Assembly: GCA_024291935.2 (NCBI GenBank)
Contig: CM044306.1
Span: 7,762,001-7,826,000 of the forward strand
Direction: 5' to 3'
Origin: Okapia johnstoni
Lineage: Eukaryota; Chordata; Mammalia; Artiodactyla; Giraffidae
DNA: 64,000 bases
The position numbers and the translations under genes were made by a program. Every line of letters starts with the position of its first letter. Positions within the stretch are counted from its first letter, which is position 1. Positions 19,939 to 34,900 of the stretch are shown here, piece after piece. The notes below the pieces were generated by a model, which did not search any database, was not told the DNA's origin, and was given only the letters and a program-made list of their open reading frames with translations.

Positions 19939-22900
19939 CTACAGGAAGGTGGGGGAGAAATAAGGCCTGCGCGTGTGTCTCTCGGGCTTCTTCTCTGTGT
20001 GTGTTGGGGGCAGGGGCCCTGTATCCTGGTTCTATCCCTGGGGGCCTGGGTGCAGGACCCCTGGAAGCACGCTTGCACACAGGCGTGTGTCCACACTCAG
20101 GCCCCTCCTCCCACCCCCTAGCCATCAACCCATGCTGAGCAGGCCCAGAGCTACCCCAGAGCTGTTTCTCCAGATCCGCAGGCTCCAGAAGCAGGGCCTC
20201 ACCTGGTCACAGAGCTGGAGGGCAGTGAGCAGCAGGAGGGCCCCTGTGGTGGGCCGGTATATTCTCCAGTGGGCAGTGTTCAGAGTCTCAGACCTCAGGA
20301 ATCTGCGAGAGAGCCCAGCCCCGCAGCTGTCAGAAGGCTGGCGAGGATGAGAGGGACTCGGCCCCTTCCACGGGCTTCCAGCTCTCACCTGTTCTTCATG
20401 TATCGGAGAAGGTCTGGGTGCAGCAACAGGTATCTGTCCAGTTGCAAGGCTTCCTGGAAGGCCTCCTGGGGTCTGTGCCTGTGGGCAGAAATGGGTCCTT
20501 CATTCTCTTACCTCTCCGGGGGAGGGCCGAGGCAGGATCATGGGCATGACCGGTTCCCCATCTCCAGGTGAGAGCTCAGACTGTCCCCCCCTGTCCAGCC
20601 CTTCATGGCTGCCCCCTCCGCAGCTTGTCTGTGGGTGAGGGGAGGGGCGGTGGATACCTGAACCAGAAAAGGTTCCTTGAAGCCAAGGTCCGATTCAAAA
20701 GCAGTGCTTCCAGCCACTCATAGTCCCGGGTGCCTTCCAGGAAGTGCAGGTAGCGGACATCCTGAGGACCAAGGACAGCGTGTGGTCCAGGAGTCCTGCC
20801 TTCAGTGGGGTGGCCTGACTTTGACCCCAGACCGCCTGCTTGCTCTCCTCTGGCCTGGTGTGGCTGCCCTCCCTGCCCTTGCCCCTCACATGCCCGGAGA
20901 CTGTACCGACGACAGGCTCTAGATTCAGGATGCTCCCTATCTCCCTGTCTCCGTCTCACCTGCATCCTCATGTATCCAAAGTGTGGGTGGCCAGACCCGT
21001 CCCTCTTTGCTCACCTGCCCCAGAGGCACGTGCCGGAAACCCTGACTGCCAAGTATAAGGAGTGACTGGGTCAGAGAAAAGGCAGTGAAGCCGTAGAAGG
21101 AGGTCCGAGTACCCACATCGCGTTCATAGCCTTTAATGACGGCGCCACTCAGCCTAGCCAGAAAGACAAAATCGGAGCACATGAGGGCTGCCGGGTAATG
21201 CATGGAGGTGGTCGGGGGAAGGAAGAAGGGATAGGGGGGCAGCACTAGTGAGCCCAGAACCCTCCCCCATAGCTTCTAGACACAGGCAGGGAGCACCCTC
21301 TGAGATCTCCCAGAAGAGCCCTGCTCTGCAGGAAAGGGGTAGGGGTCGGAGTAGGTACCAGCTCACCGGAACACATAGTCATGGCTGTCTATCTCTGGGC
21401 CCACGTGGGAGTTGTTCAGGATGCCCCCGTTGCCCACCACAGCACAGCTGATGCAGCGGGAGCTCCCGGCCGGGAGGCCAGCCAGGAGCAGCTGCTGCTG
21501 GGGCACTGGGGGGAAGTGCACCACGACCTTCTGCACCACTGCAATGTAGGGGGCCGGGGGGATTCCACTCAGAGCCCAGCCAGGGCCGGGGGGCCGCTCG
21601 GCCAGGCTTTCTCCCGGGGCTGGTTGCCCGCAGGGGAGACGTGGGCCAGAGGCAAAAAAGCATGGCCCTCTGGGACTTCCCTGGTGGTCCAGTGGTTAAG
21701 GACATGCGCTTGCAGTGTGGAGGCCTTGGGTTCAATCCCTGAGATCCCCTATGCCACAGCGCACAGCCAGAAAGTAAATACAGATTTAAAACACAGTTTT
21801 TAAAAAGCATGGCCCTCTGGGACTTCCCTCGTGGTCCAGTGGTTAAGACTCTGTGCTCCCAATGCAGGGGCTGAGGATTCCATCCCTGGTCGGGGAACTA
21901 AGACTCCATATGCCGCACAGCACGGCCAAAAAATATTTTTAAAATACTTTTTAAAGAAGCATGGCCCTCTGCTGTGGCCTAGTGCACACCAAGGCCCCTT
22001 GGTCGAGGACTCACAGGAGAAATTGAGCTCCATGAAGCCGAAGGGCGGAGCAAAGTGCTCCAGGCGGTCCCACTCGCTCTGGTTGAAGTGTCCGGAGTCC
22101 AGGAAGAGGGTGAGATTGGGCAGAAAGAGAGTCCGGAGCCAGGGCGACTTGGAGGCTTTGATCTTCACCGAGTCGGGGCAGGTCTGCAAGCAGGAGGATG
22201 GGCCAGGTCGGGAGAGAGGCCAGGGAAGCTGTGGCGGGGAGGGGACGCTGGGACTGGGGGGAGGTGGGCGTGGGAGCAGAAACCAGGCCTCAAAGCTGGA
22301 AAGGCCCCACCTCCACTACATCTTCCATCCTATTCCCAGGGCCTTCTGATCCCCCTGGTCATTGATCGCCTAGGCCCACCACCAGCAAGAGGTGTGCTAC
22401 GGGTCTCATGTGCTGTGCGTGGTTGTAGTTATGCGTGCAAACATCCGTGTCTCCCCTCCCATGGCTGGGGGCCCAGGCTGCTTCTCTTAGGGATGGAAGA
22501 GAGGGAGGGTCTTGGAATTATCTCTGGGGGGAGGACAGGGCTGGGCACCAGGTTGAGGCATTCTTGTCCCTTGGTTCCTGCCCAGTCCTGTCCCTCCCCC
22601 TGCTGAGGTCACACGCTCTCACCCTTTCTGAGGGGCCTCCTGGGGACCAGGGTAGGCCCTTCGATCACACCCTCACCTGGATGAGCCGTTTGAGGAAGGG
22701 GCTGGGCGGGGGTGGGGGGAGCGGAGCTTAGGAGCAGAGCCTGGGAGGGAAGGGAGGGGGCGGGCCTCAGAGCCCCTAGAAAAGGAAAAACTCACCGTCT
22801 GCAGGCCGCCCACCTCCAGACTGTATTTGTCCTCAAAATCCCACTGGGGCTCAGACTTGAAGTTGGCGGCCTTCAGCTTCTGACTTCTCTGGGTGGCAGG

Positions 22901-25900
22901 GCGCCAGAGAGGGGCTGAGGACGGGGTGGCCTGGACTCTGTCCTGGGAGGGGACGGCTGCTGGGGTGGCCCCTCTGGCTCCCTTCCCTGGCCGCCCCCCT
23001 CCCCCGGGGGTCTGCGCCCCGGCCTGATGTTTTGGAAGGTGGGTCTTAGCTGCGGTTGCCCGGCTGTCCCGCGGCTTCGTGGGCACTGCCCCGGGGCCTG
23101 TCGGCCTCGCCTTCCAGCCCCCAGATGCTTTGGTCATCCTTGGGTTCTGATGGCTCAGTGATGGTGCCTCGGTCCTGCTGGAGGCCACCACCCCACCTTC
23201 AGCCGTCGGGAGCAGTGTGTCCAGCCTGGTGTCCTTGCTCTCCCGTGTCTGCGGGGTGGCCTTTCTGGTGGGGGTGGGCACGCTGCCCGGCTCCTCGGCA
23301 CGGGCCTTGCTGGTCTGCGCTCCTCTGCTCTGCTCCACCGTGAGGGTTGTGGCCTTGGGGGGCGTGTCCTGAGTGCGGGTCCCCTGTACTGACTCCATGT
23401 GGGTGGTCGCCCTCCTTCTTGTGCTGGGTGCCTGAGACACAGCATTTTGCAGTAACTCTGGGGACCTTTCCTTAACATTCTGTTGATGCTGATTCCTAGA
23501 GAAAGAGATGACTTTGGATGAAGGCTAAGGTTGTAGGGACTTGAGGGGTGTAACTAGCATTCATTTTTGTGTCTCAAGCGGACTTCAAATCAGTCTTCAG
23601 GAGAGGTGAGGGGAGGGGCTTTGCTGGCTGCTTCCCAGCGCCAAGCGGCACCCGTCGGCAATGGATCTGGACACTTACTTCTGACCAGCGTGTGTGCTAA
23701 GTCCCTTCAGTCATATCCAACTCTTCATGACCCTGTGGACTGCAGCCCATCAGGCTCCTTTGCCCATAGGATTCTCCAGGCAAGAATACTGGAGGGGGTT
23801 GCCATGCCCTCCTCCAGGAGATCTTCCCCACTCAGGGATCAAACCCACGTCTCTTACATCTCCTGCATTGGCAAGGGGGTTCTTTACCACTAATGCCACC
23901 TGGGAAGCCACTTTGGACTGGTAAAGAGCCCTAAGTGGTACCGAGTTTGGGGAGCTGGAACTGGAGGCCAAGGACAGAGCTGAACATGTCTCCATGCTGC
24001 ACCCCCAGCTCCCCAAGCTCACTCCTTGAGGCTCCAGCATCCTCCATGTTCCTAACTGTGAGTGTAAGAATGAGTTTGTGTGAACCTAGTCCTGCCACCT
24101 AATATCCTGTGACTCAGTGGACCTTAAAAAAAAAAAAGCATAGGTAACAAAGGTATCTTTGTCCACAAGGAAATGGGAAAGATGCATGCCTGTTAAGACT
24201 ATAGGTGCCAACCTTGATTTTGAAAGGTCTGCCTTAAAGATGTGCTTCTTATCCTATCAGCAGTCCAACACTGCTTAAACGCAAACGTTTGAGAATTCCC
24301 TGAAGGTCCAGTGGTTAGGACTCAGCACTTTCACTGCCACAGCCCGAGTTCAATCCCTGGTTGGGGAACTAAGTTCCCACAAACTGTGAGGCGTGTGTTA
24401 GAGATGGTGGACGAAAGGCGTGCTTCCCACATGGAAGCTAGGAAGGCTTCCTGGAGGAGCTCTCCTCTGAAGAAGATTAGGAGTGGGGAGGAGGAAGTTT
24501 CAGTCCCAGAAGCGTGAAAAGTTGTGGTGTTGGGAGACTTCCCTGGTAGTCCAGTGGGTAAGACTCCGCTCTCCCAATGTAGGGGGCCCGGGTTCCATCC
24601 CTGGTCAGGGAACTAGATCCCACATGCTGCAACTGAGACCTGGCGCAGCAAAAATAAATAAACACATATTTAAAAAAAGAAAATGTGGGTTGGGGGTCTT
24701 CCCTGCTGGCTCAGTGGTAAAGAACCCACCTGCCAATGCAGGAGACACGGGGTTCAATCCCTGGTCCAGGAAGATCACACATACCTTGGAGCAGCTAAGC
24801 CTGTGCACCAAAACTATAGAGCCTGGGAAACCAAAACTACTGAAGCTTGGGAGCCCTAGGACCCGTGCTGCACAAGAGAAGCCATCGCAATGAGAAGCCC
24901 GCACACTGCAACAAACAGCTCCCGGTTGCCATAACTACAGAGAAGCTTGTGCAGCAACAAAGATCCAGCACAGCCAAAAATAAATAAATAAAATTATATA
25001 TACACACGTATAAAAGAGTGGGGATCAGGGCTTGTCCGGCAGGAGATGCTCCCAAACAGGCAGGCAAGACCAGATCATCGTTTGCAGTGTATGAGGAATT
25101 TAGACTTGAATCATTTGTCTATCCCAGATGGTGCTGGTGGTAAAGAACCTGCCTGCCAATGCAGGAGACATGAGAGATGATGTGTTTAAATTTTTGAAGA
25201 GGTGGCTGCAATGACCTAGGTAGTGACTAAATTATGTGATTAAACTTCACCTCCCGATGATTATGCACATATATGATTGCCTGGGATATGAGGGTTTATA
25301 TTGCCATTTTCTAAGGGTCATGGATGGAATTTACTGAATGCTCAAGTTGCTTCCATCCACATGCTGAGTGCCCTGCCTCCGTCTTGACCAGACCCTATGT
25401 GCTCCTGAGCTTGTACTCTGTTCGCTAGGCTGGGGAACATTGGTTCTATTAAATGACTCTAGTTCAGAGGAATAGGTGAACCAATTCACTCAAGCAAAAA
25501 GCAATTTGGTACTATAATTCTGACCTACTTTGGAGGTAAATATATAAAAATTTGCTCTTAAAAAATAAATAAATAGGGACTTCCCAGGTTGTTAACTACT
25601 TCCCAGTAGTTAAGATTCCACAGCTTCAATGAAGGGGATGTGGGTTCAATTCTTGATCAGGGAACTAAGATCCCACAGCCAAAAAAAGCAAAAAATATAT
25701 ATATAATAAAAATATAGCTATATTAAATTATGTATATATATACTTCCTGTAACACTATAGGGAAAAACCCAAATGAACTTTTTGGTCAACCAAAAAATTT
25801 ATACATATATATATGAAAGCTATGGTTTTTCCGGTAGTCATGCACAGGTGTGAGAGCTGGACCATAAAGAAGACTGAGTGCCAAAGAGTTGATGCTTTCA

Positions 25901-28900
25901 AACTGTGGAGCTGGAGAAGACTCTTGAGAGTCCCTTGGACTGCACGAAGATCAAACCAGTCACTCCTAGAGGAAATCAACCATGAATATTCATCAGAAGG
26001 ACTGATGCTGAAGCTGAAGCTCCAATCCTTTGGCCACCTGATGCAAAGAGCCAGTTCACTGGAAAAGACCTTGATGCTGGGAAAGATTGAAGGCAAAAGG
26101 GAGAAGAGGGCGGCAGAGTATGAGATGGTTAGATAGCATCACTGACTCATGGACATGAATTTAAGCAAACTCCTGGGAGATAGTGGTGGACAGAGGAGCC
26201 TCGCATGCTGTAGTCCATGGGGTCACAGAGAGTCGAACATGACTGAGTGACTGAACAACAATAAATATGAAATAAGTATATCTCTAGCAGGGATCACGTA
26301 GCTCTATTCCATAAATGAAGCAAAACAACAACACATCACCCAGGGAGGACCTGGAAGCAAAGAAATGGCAAAAGGTTCAAAGTACAGATCAAGAATCACA
26401 GATTCAAAATGACCTCTGTAGTCCAGCGGCCAGAAGCTCTCAGCTGAGAACCAGGGCTGTTTTAAAGAAAGTGTTTTTTTTTTTTTTTTAATTTTGCCTG
26501 CCTGGCCTCTTCCTTGTAGCCTGTGGGCTTTCTCTAGTTGTGACACCGGGCTTCTCTTGTTATGGTGCCCAGGCTCTACAGTGCACGGGCTCAGTAACTG
26601 TGGTATGCAGGCTTAGTTACTCTGTGCCATGTGGGATCTTAGTTCCCCGACCAGGGATCGAACCTGCATTCCCTGCACTAGAAGGCAGATTCTTCACCAG
26701 TGGACCACCAGGGAAGTCCCTAAAGCAAAGTCCATTTTTTTAGCACCTGTATCTTATACCTAGATCTTCCTCTCTGGGAATAATCACATTTGAGAATAAA
26801 GTTTGTTTCACAGATTTTCCCAAGTTCAGTTGCTATTTTTATTCTGGCATTCTGGAATACTGACCTTAGGATTAAAAACAGCATTCCTCTCCTCCCCTGC
26901 CCCCTCCCCAGAGTCTTCTACAGGGAAAGGGGAGAGGGGCGAGGCGTATAGGAATAGAGTGGGCAGCCTGCCCCAGCCCTGCCTCCTGCTCTCCCTTGTG
27001 GCTGGAAGAGCTCCCTGGAATCTGCAGAACCCAACAGCCTTGGCAGTATTCAGTAACTTGATCAGGGTTTTATTATTTCTACTTCCTGGTGACACGGAGC
27101 TCTGAAAGCAAGTTGAGCCAGTCTCCTGCAAGGTGACATGAAGGGTAGCCATCTGGTGTGTGGCGGTTGTCACCTCCCCATGGCTTAACCTCTTGGGCTC
27201 CACTGGACGTGTTTTTTGGGTTGAACTTGAGGTGGACTTGGCACTGACTTCTTGGCACTTGGCAAATGGGCAGTGGAGCCTAGGTGGGTGGAAAGTGGCC
27301 TGAGTTTTAGTCCAGCCCCGCCTCTAACTAGCCAGCTGTGTAATCTCAGGCAAGTCACAGGACCCTTTGAGCCTTTGTTTTCTTATCCATTGTGACAATC
27401 TTAAAATCTGCCTTATAAAACGGTTGTAGGGATGTTACAAGCCAGGATAGAAATGGCATTTCGAACAATGTGTGTGTGTACTTAGTTGCCAAGTCCTGTT
27501 TGACTCTTGTGACTTCATGGACTGTAGTCCGCTAGGCTTCTCTGTCCATGGGATTCTCCAGGCAAGAATGCTGGATTGGGTTGTCATTTCCTCCTCCAGG
27601 GGATCTTTCCAACCCAGGGATCGAACCCGTGTCTCCTGCATTGGCAGGCAGATTCTTTACCTGCTGAGCCACCGGGGAAGACCATTTGCAACAATGCTGT
27701 TATACAAATACAGGCACGTTGAATAGGGTCAGGTGCTGACACAGCAACGGTTAGAGATGCCCACCAGCCCCTGTTTGGGTTCATGCATCCAGAGATGAAA
27801 ATCTAAAGGGGTGACAGGCTTCAAGGCTATGGGTAAATGATATTTCCTTTATGACCCTTAACCACTTAACTGAGAAATCAGGAACTAGCAGGTGGGCATG
27901 TTATAAATAGAGCAGTAGATTACCAAAAAGAAAGTCAGAGGGGGTTGAAGTAATCACCTTGGAAATCAGAATCCTGGAGCAGGGAGAAGACATGGGGACA
28001 GTTATATTACTGTATTTATTGGTTATTTCATTTACTTATTTTTTGGCCGTTCCCCATGGCATGAGGAATCTTAGTTCCCTGATGATGGATGGGTTGAACC
28101 CATGCCCCCTGCAGTGGAATTGTGCGGACTGCCAGGGAAGTCCTGGGGACGGCTGTGTTTTGACAGAAGCCTCCTTATACTATTTCACTGAAACGTTTGC
28201 ATGTTACTCAGCAAAAATAAACAATTTAAAGAGAAAACTTAGAATCAAATGAGACATCCTATTGAGAATTTGAAAACACAGTGCAATATTTATTGAGCGG
28301 TAATTATAGGCCAGGCTTTTGGAGCTATCTGTTAGGAATGAGAGATAAAAAAAGCTATAGTCATTGCTCTTAAGAGGCTCACGAACCAACAGGGGAAACA
28401 GACATGAATGTAAGTTGATGCGGTAATGTGTTATTATGTGGAAGAGAGTGGGGACACAGCCTAGGGCATGTTCTGTTTGAGGGGGACACTTCAATCCACA
28501 GTGATACCTAAACTTTTGCTCATCTTTCTTCACAAGTTTTCTGAATTATTTTTCCTTTTCCTAAAGCAATGCATGCTCCTTACTGAAATAGCAGAAAATG
28601 AATTTCAGCACAAAAGGATGTCAACTTGTTATTATACTGTTGACCCCCAAGGGCATGAACATCCAGATCCCTTTTCTTTGCCTATTATACTCACAAATGT
28701 AGTTGTATAATATCCTGGGATGTTATTTGGTTGTTTTCCTCCCTGTGTTTTCTCCCTTTCCCATTGATGCCTGCCTCCCACCCACCACCAGCAGCTGATG
28801 GTCAGCTCCACGTTCATTGGCCCCATAGGCACGTGTGCAGACAAGAGCTGGAAAATAAAGAATACCCTGCAAGACCTTCTGGCTTTTCCCCTCCGAGTAC

Positions 28901-31900
28901 CTAAGCCCTCAAATGAGGAGAAGATTTGGGGAAATAGATAAAATATCTTGGAGAGGGAACTTTCTAGTTCCTACGCCATCATCCCCTCCCTAGAAATATT
29001 TACTCTGGGAGGAGGAATGAAAGGAAGCAGGAGAGAAGGGAGGGCTCTGTAGGGCCCGGGATTAGAGTGCTCCTACTTCCTGGTAGCATTACAAGGGTCT
29101 CTTAAGACCCCTGAAAGGAAAGGACTGCGTATAGAAACTGGGAAGAAACCACATCACAGAACATTCTCACACCTAAACCAGGTGACACAGAAGAGCCAAG
29201 AGGTAGTGGTGATGAATATCTTGTGGCAAGCTGATGGCTAAGAATCAGCTGCCCCCTCCTGGGCCTTGGCACCATATCAGACATCCTGGAGCCCTTGATG
29301 CCCTCCTGGGGATGGGGTAGAGGAATAAGAACGATTGAGGTTAATTTTTTCTGATTCTGGCTGGGGGTCCAGAATCAGAAACCAGAAGGTTACAGAAAAT
29401 ACAGTTTGGTTCTTACACCAAAGCAAAATACAATACAAAACAGACACCAGGGGACTTCCCTGTGGTCTAGTAGCTAAGACTCTGCATTCCCAATGCAGGG
29501 GGCCCGAGTTCGATGCCTGATCAGAGAACTAGATCCCCCGTGCCACGACTAAGACGCAGCACAGCCAACTAAATAAATAAAATATTCACAACAGTAGCCA
29601 AAACAACAAAACAGAAGCCATAGATCTGATTCACACCTCACTCTTCATGGTCATCTCTGAAGCCAAAACAAGGCATAGCGTCTTCGAGGATACATTTATT
29701 TTGGACTAGGGAAGCCAAGCAGACAGAGACATGATCTTTACACACCAGAGAGCAAGTTGGAGATGGGGACCAAAACTTTTGTCAGTTTCGTGCACTTGTG
29801 TCTGTCTTAAAGTGATATGAGTGGTAGACCAATAACCTAGGTTTGAAATCATAGAATTGTCTTAAAATCCTCATCACCGCTGCCCCCGCCATCATGTCTG
29901 TCACCAAGTCCAGCTGATTTAACTGACTCTCAGTCTTTGATTTTTGGTCCTGCTGTCATCAGCACCTCCTTGCCCCAGGCCCCCAGGACTCTATCTTAAA
30001 CCACTACATTGGCTCTCTCACCTGTCTCCTTAAAACTTCCTGTGCCGCGGGGAGTTCCCTGGCAGTTCAGTGGTTAGGACTCATCAGTTTCACTGCCTGG
30101 ACCAGGGTTTGATCTGGATCAGGGAACTAAGATCCTGTAAGCCATGTGGCACCGCCTAAGAACAAACAAATAAAAACCCCGCTGTGCCCGGCCGTCTACC
30201 CAACCTACAATCTACTGACAGAGTAACCTGTGTAAAGCATACATTTAAGCAGCTACTCCCTTACTCTAAAATTTCTTTTTTTAAAAAAAATATAGAAAAT
30301 TTATGAATAATTTTCGGCTGCACCGGGTCTTAGTCTTGACGTGTGGGATCTTTAATCTTAGTTGCAATATGTGGGATCTAGTTCTTGGACCAGGGATGGA
30401 ATCCAGGACCCCTGCATTGGGAGCCTGAAATCTGAACCGCTGGACCACCAGGGAAGTCCTAAAATTCTTAATAGCTACAGAACAAAGTTATTTAAGGTCA
30501 CATTTATTCTTTTATCAGTAAGCATTGACACTGTTACATATGTACAGTGTCTGGGACCTGTTCAAATTATTGGAGAAATGGAGACAAATAAGACAGTTCC
30601 TACCCACAAGAAATTCATAGTCTGGCAGAAAAAGACACGTTTAGGATTTATGACATCAGGATGGATGTAATGGAGAGACGTGGAGGGTGGTGCGATGCTG
30701 GGAGCAGGGACATTGGGGCCAGCCTGCCTGGGTTTGAACATCAGTGACCAGGGTGACCTTGAACAAGTGATCTAATCTCTCTCATCTATAAAGGAGTTGA
30801 TGATGATAATAGTATCTACTCTCTGGCTCGATATGTGATTAGTAATCATAACTCCGAGACCAGTGCCTGGCACACAGTGAACATCTTATCAGTGCTTATT
30901 AAATGGCCCATCTGTCTGTCTCCCATTCCTGAAATCATCCTTTGCTCCTCTCTGCGCCATTGCTTACGCTATTTCCTCATTGCTTACGGTGTTCCTGCTT
31001 GCTGAAATGTCGTACAGCCATCAGGCACCTTGCAAATGCTCCCATCCCCACCGTGTTCTCTTCTGCCTCCCACCCCCATCCCCCTGGTTTGGATGACACT
31101 TTTCTGTGTGCTCTGGTAGCATCTGTCTCATTTGACTTTACTGACGACATTTATCACTACTAAGAATATCACCTGTGTTCTTTTGCTTTGTGTATGTCTC
31201 TCTCTTCCTTTGGACTTGAAAAAAAAATTCCATTTACTTCTTTATTTTTGGCTGCTCTGGGTCTTCATTGCTACACCCGGGCTTTCTGTAGTTGTGGTGA
31301 GGGAGGTGATCCTCTAGTTACGGTGTGTAGGCTTCTCTTGTTGCAGAGCACAGGCTGTAGGCACACGGGTTCGATACTTGTGGTGCATGGACTTAGCTGC
31401 CCCACAGCATGTGGGATCTTCCTGGACCAGGGATCAAACTTGCGTCCCCTGCACTGGCAGGCAGATTCTTAATCTCTGGACCGCGAGGGAAGTCCTCCCT
31501 TGGACTTTAAACCTCTTGAGAGTCGACACATAGGAGGTAGTGGAGAAGCATGGGATTTGGAGCTCAAATCCTCTAAATTCAAATATCTGTTTTGCTACTT
31601 CCTGGTTCCATGGAATTCCCCTTAACGTTTTTGAGCCTCGTAATCTTCATTTTTTGTCAAAGAATAAAAATACTAATCTTGAACTGGAATTGTAAAGATC
31701 AGAAATAACATGTGGAGGGACTTCCCTGGTGATCCAGTGTGGCTAAGACCTCGAGCTCCTAATGCAAGAGGCTTAGGTTCGATCCCTGCTCAGGGAACTA
31801 GATCCTGAATGGTGCAACAAAGACCCAGTGAAGCCAAATAAATAAAATTAAAAACAAATAAATATCTTTTAAAAAGAAGAAGAAAAAAAAAAAAAGAACA

Positions 31901-34900
31901 CATGGAAAGGCCCCTGGAGCACAGATTGAGATCTGAAAATCTCCTCCAATTCTCAAATGATCATGGCAAGTCACAAAGTGTAAACATCAATGCGATCAGT
32001 TCAGTTCAGTTCAGTCGCTCAGTCATGTCCGACTCTTTGCGACCCCATGGACTGCAGCACGCCAGGCCTCCCTGTCCATCACCAACTCCCGGATCTCACT
32101 CAAACTCATGTCCATCGAGTCGGTGATGCCATCCTACCATCTCATCCCCTGTTGTCCCCTTCTCCTCCTGCCTTCAGTCTTTCCCAGCATCAGGGTCTTT
32201 TCCAGTGAGTCAGTTCTCTGCATCAGGTGGCCAAAGTGTTGGAATTTCAGCGTCAGCCTCAGCACTCAGCCGTGCGATATTGACCTTCATAAACCACGGG
32301 GACCTACAGTGTGTGTTCTGCACTGTGCATCGCCCTTCCCTTTCTGATTTTGCTCCCACCCTCTGCCCAGGCAACTCTGCAGTGAAGGGAGGGTGTGACC
32401 AGTCTCTAAACTGCAAACTGCCTTTGCCTCTCCCTCTCTCCCTCCTCTCCTTCAGAATATCTCCTGATTTCCCCCTTCTTGCTGTTACACTGTCTCTTAG
32501 TCCAGATCCTTCTTACCTTGAGTTTTAATGGCTAAAGGCGGCCCCAGCCCCTCCCTTCACACCAGGATAATCTGCCTGGGAGTCATCCAACTCCCTTGGG
32601 TGCCACTGCTGGTCAACCCAAAGTGGCAACTCCCTCCTCCTAAACCGTCCTGTTCATTTCTGGCCAACTCATCGTCTTAAAATAGCGCTGTCATGAGGCG
32701 AGGCCCCCTCCCTGGCTGAAAGCCTTTTGCAGCAGCGCTGGGTCCCACCTTCCTAAATGCCCTTTCTCTGCTCCCCAGAGGAAACCCTCACTTCTCTGAG
32801 GTGGATTCTCTCTTGGGTCAGCAGAGAGGACACTCATGTAGGACTTAGGCTGGCGCCCTTGTTCATCCTTTGCTCACCACACGTCTTTCCCCAGGCACTC
32901 ACGCAAGCCTTTTCTGTCTCCTAGATGCTATCTTCTCTTTGAACCTTTCGACAGTCACAAAATCTTCTCCTCCAGGGAACACTATGGTCATGGCATCCAC
33001 TGTCTCTGCTGTCTTGGGATGTAATTATATAAATAGTTTATCGAGACATCTCAGTATGTGGCCTGTTTCCTATCCCTTAAAATCATGGGCAGATACAATA
33101 ACTTTACAGTCACTTTAGAAGTCAGGACCATCCGAAATGCATGTGCATCAAATAAGAGAGCTTCAGAAGACATGAAACAAGAACTGACAAAGCTGAAGGG
33201 AGAAATGTTGTTTAGCCACTAAATCTTGTCCGATCCCTTGCTATCTCTTGTATGGTCCTCTGTCCATGGGATTTCCCAGGCCAGAATACTGGATTGTTGC
33301 CATCTCTATCTCCAGGGGATCTTCCCGACCTAGGGATCGAACCTGCATCTCCCACTTGGCAGGTAGATTCTTTACCACTGAGCCACCAGGGAAACCCGAA
33401 GGGAGAAATAGAAAAGTTCAAAACTGGTTTGGAAATAACTCAATAACTTTTCTTCTAAAACTAAACATAGGGACTTCCCTGGTGGTCCAGGTGGTCCATG
33501 CTCTCAATGCAGGGTGCTTGGGTTCGATCCCTGGTCAGGGAACTAGATCTCATATGCCACAACTAAAAAGATCCCTCAAGCTGCAACTATGACCTTGTGT
33601 GGCCAAATAAATAAAAGTATAAAAAAATAAAGTTAAGCATATACTTTCCTTATAACACAGCAGTTCCACTTCGAGATATTGACCCAAGAGAAATAAAACC
33701 ATGTACACAAAAAAGGTTTGTACAACAATGTTCACAGCAGGTTTACTCATAATTCATAATGGCCAGAACTGGAAACTACCCAAATGTCCATCAAAAACAG
33801 AATGAGTAAATAATGTGTGGTATATTCATACAACGAAATGATTTATAAAATTTAGAGGATCCTCAGATTCACCAGTAGCCCGAGAAATGAAAATTAAAAA
33901 GAGAAACATGCTTTTACTTATCAGATGATTAAACTTGAAAGCCATTCACAAGATCCAGTGTTGCTGCAGAAGGTGGAGAGAGAGTTAACTTTCACACCTG
34001 TTTGTGTAGGCTTTTTCTGAGAATGACTTGATGTGTCCACTGACTTTTTTTATTTTGAAGATTTTGTTTTTAGGTAGACTATTCTAAAGTCTTCATTGAA
34101 TTTATTACGATATTGTTTCTCTTTTTTGTATTTTTGGTTTTTGGCTGCAAGGCATGTGGGATCCTAGCTCCCTGAGCAGGGATTGAACCTGCAGCCCCCA
34201 ACACTGGAAGGCAAAGTCTTAACCACTGGACCACCAGGGAAGTCCTTCCATTGACATTTAATGTGAACATATTCATTATCTTGGCAATTCCACTTCTAGA
34301 AATCTACCCACGGAAATACATAAGTGCCCAAAGGTATATGAAAAATGAGTGGCAACCCGAGTGCCCATAGATGGGGTTGGCTAAGCTATATCCATTCTAC
34401 AGAAGCTATGTAGCCATGAAAAGGAAGGGGATAGGCCTGTATGTGCCAACATAGAAGGAGGTCCATGATACAGTTGATTAAAGAAGTCAACCAGTGTGTA
34501 TAGTGTGATACCTCTCTGTCCGTCCGTCCATCCATCCACCTGTCTATCTATCTACCTACCTATCACCTACCTTTGTTGTTTATTGTTGTCTAGTCGCTAA
34601 GTCGTACCTAGGTCTTTGAGACCCGATGGACTATAGCCTGTCAAGCTCCTCTGTCCATGGATTTCCCAGGCAAGAATACTGGAGTGAGTTGCCGAAAGTG
34701 AAGTGCGGGAGACCCGGGTTTGATCCCTGGGCTGGGAAGATACCCTGGAGAAGGAAATAGCAACCTACTCCAGTATCCTTGCCTGGAGAATTCCATGGAC
34801 AGAGGAGCCAGGTGGGCTACAGTCCATGAGGTCACAAAGAGTTGGACATGACTGAGCGACTAACACTTTCACTTTCAGGCAACTAGATCCCACATGCCTC

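Noticed and set aside
22055..22606. 183-codon plus-strand frame opposite ST6GALNAC1
   Set aside because: It overlaps exon 3 and intron 2 in antisense, has no domain, and is explained by GC-rich sequence.
22673..23440. 255-codon minus frame as an independent gene
   Set aside because: It is exon 2 of ST6GALNAC1 read from an internal Met and through the donor site; splice signals and phases define the true limits.
24292..25003. regularly spaced repeats resembling a CRISPR array
   Set aside because: Three SINEs in a row in a mammalian intron, with different lengths and spacers.
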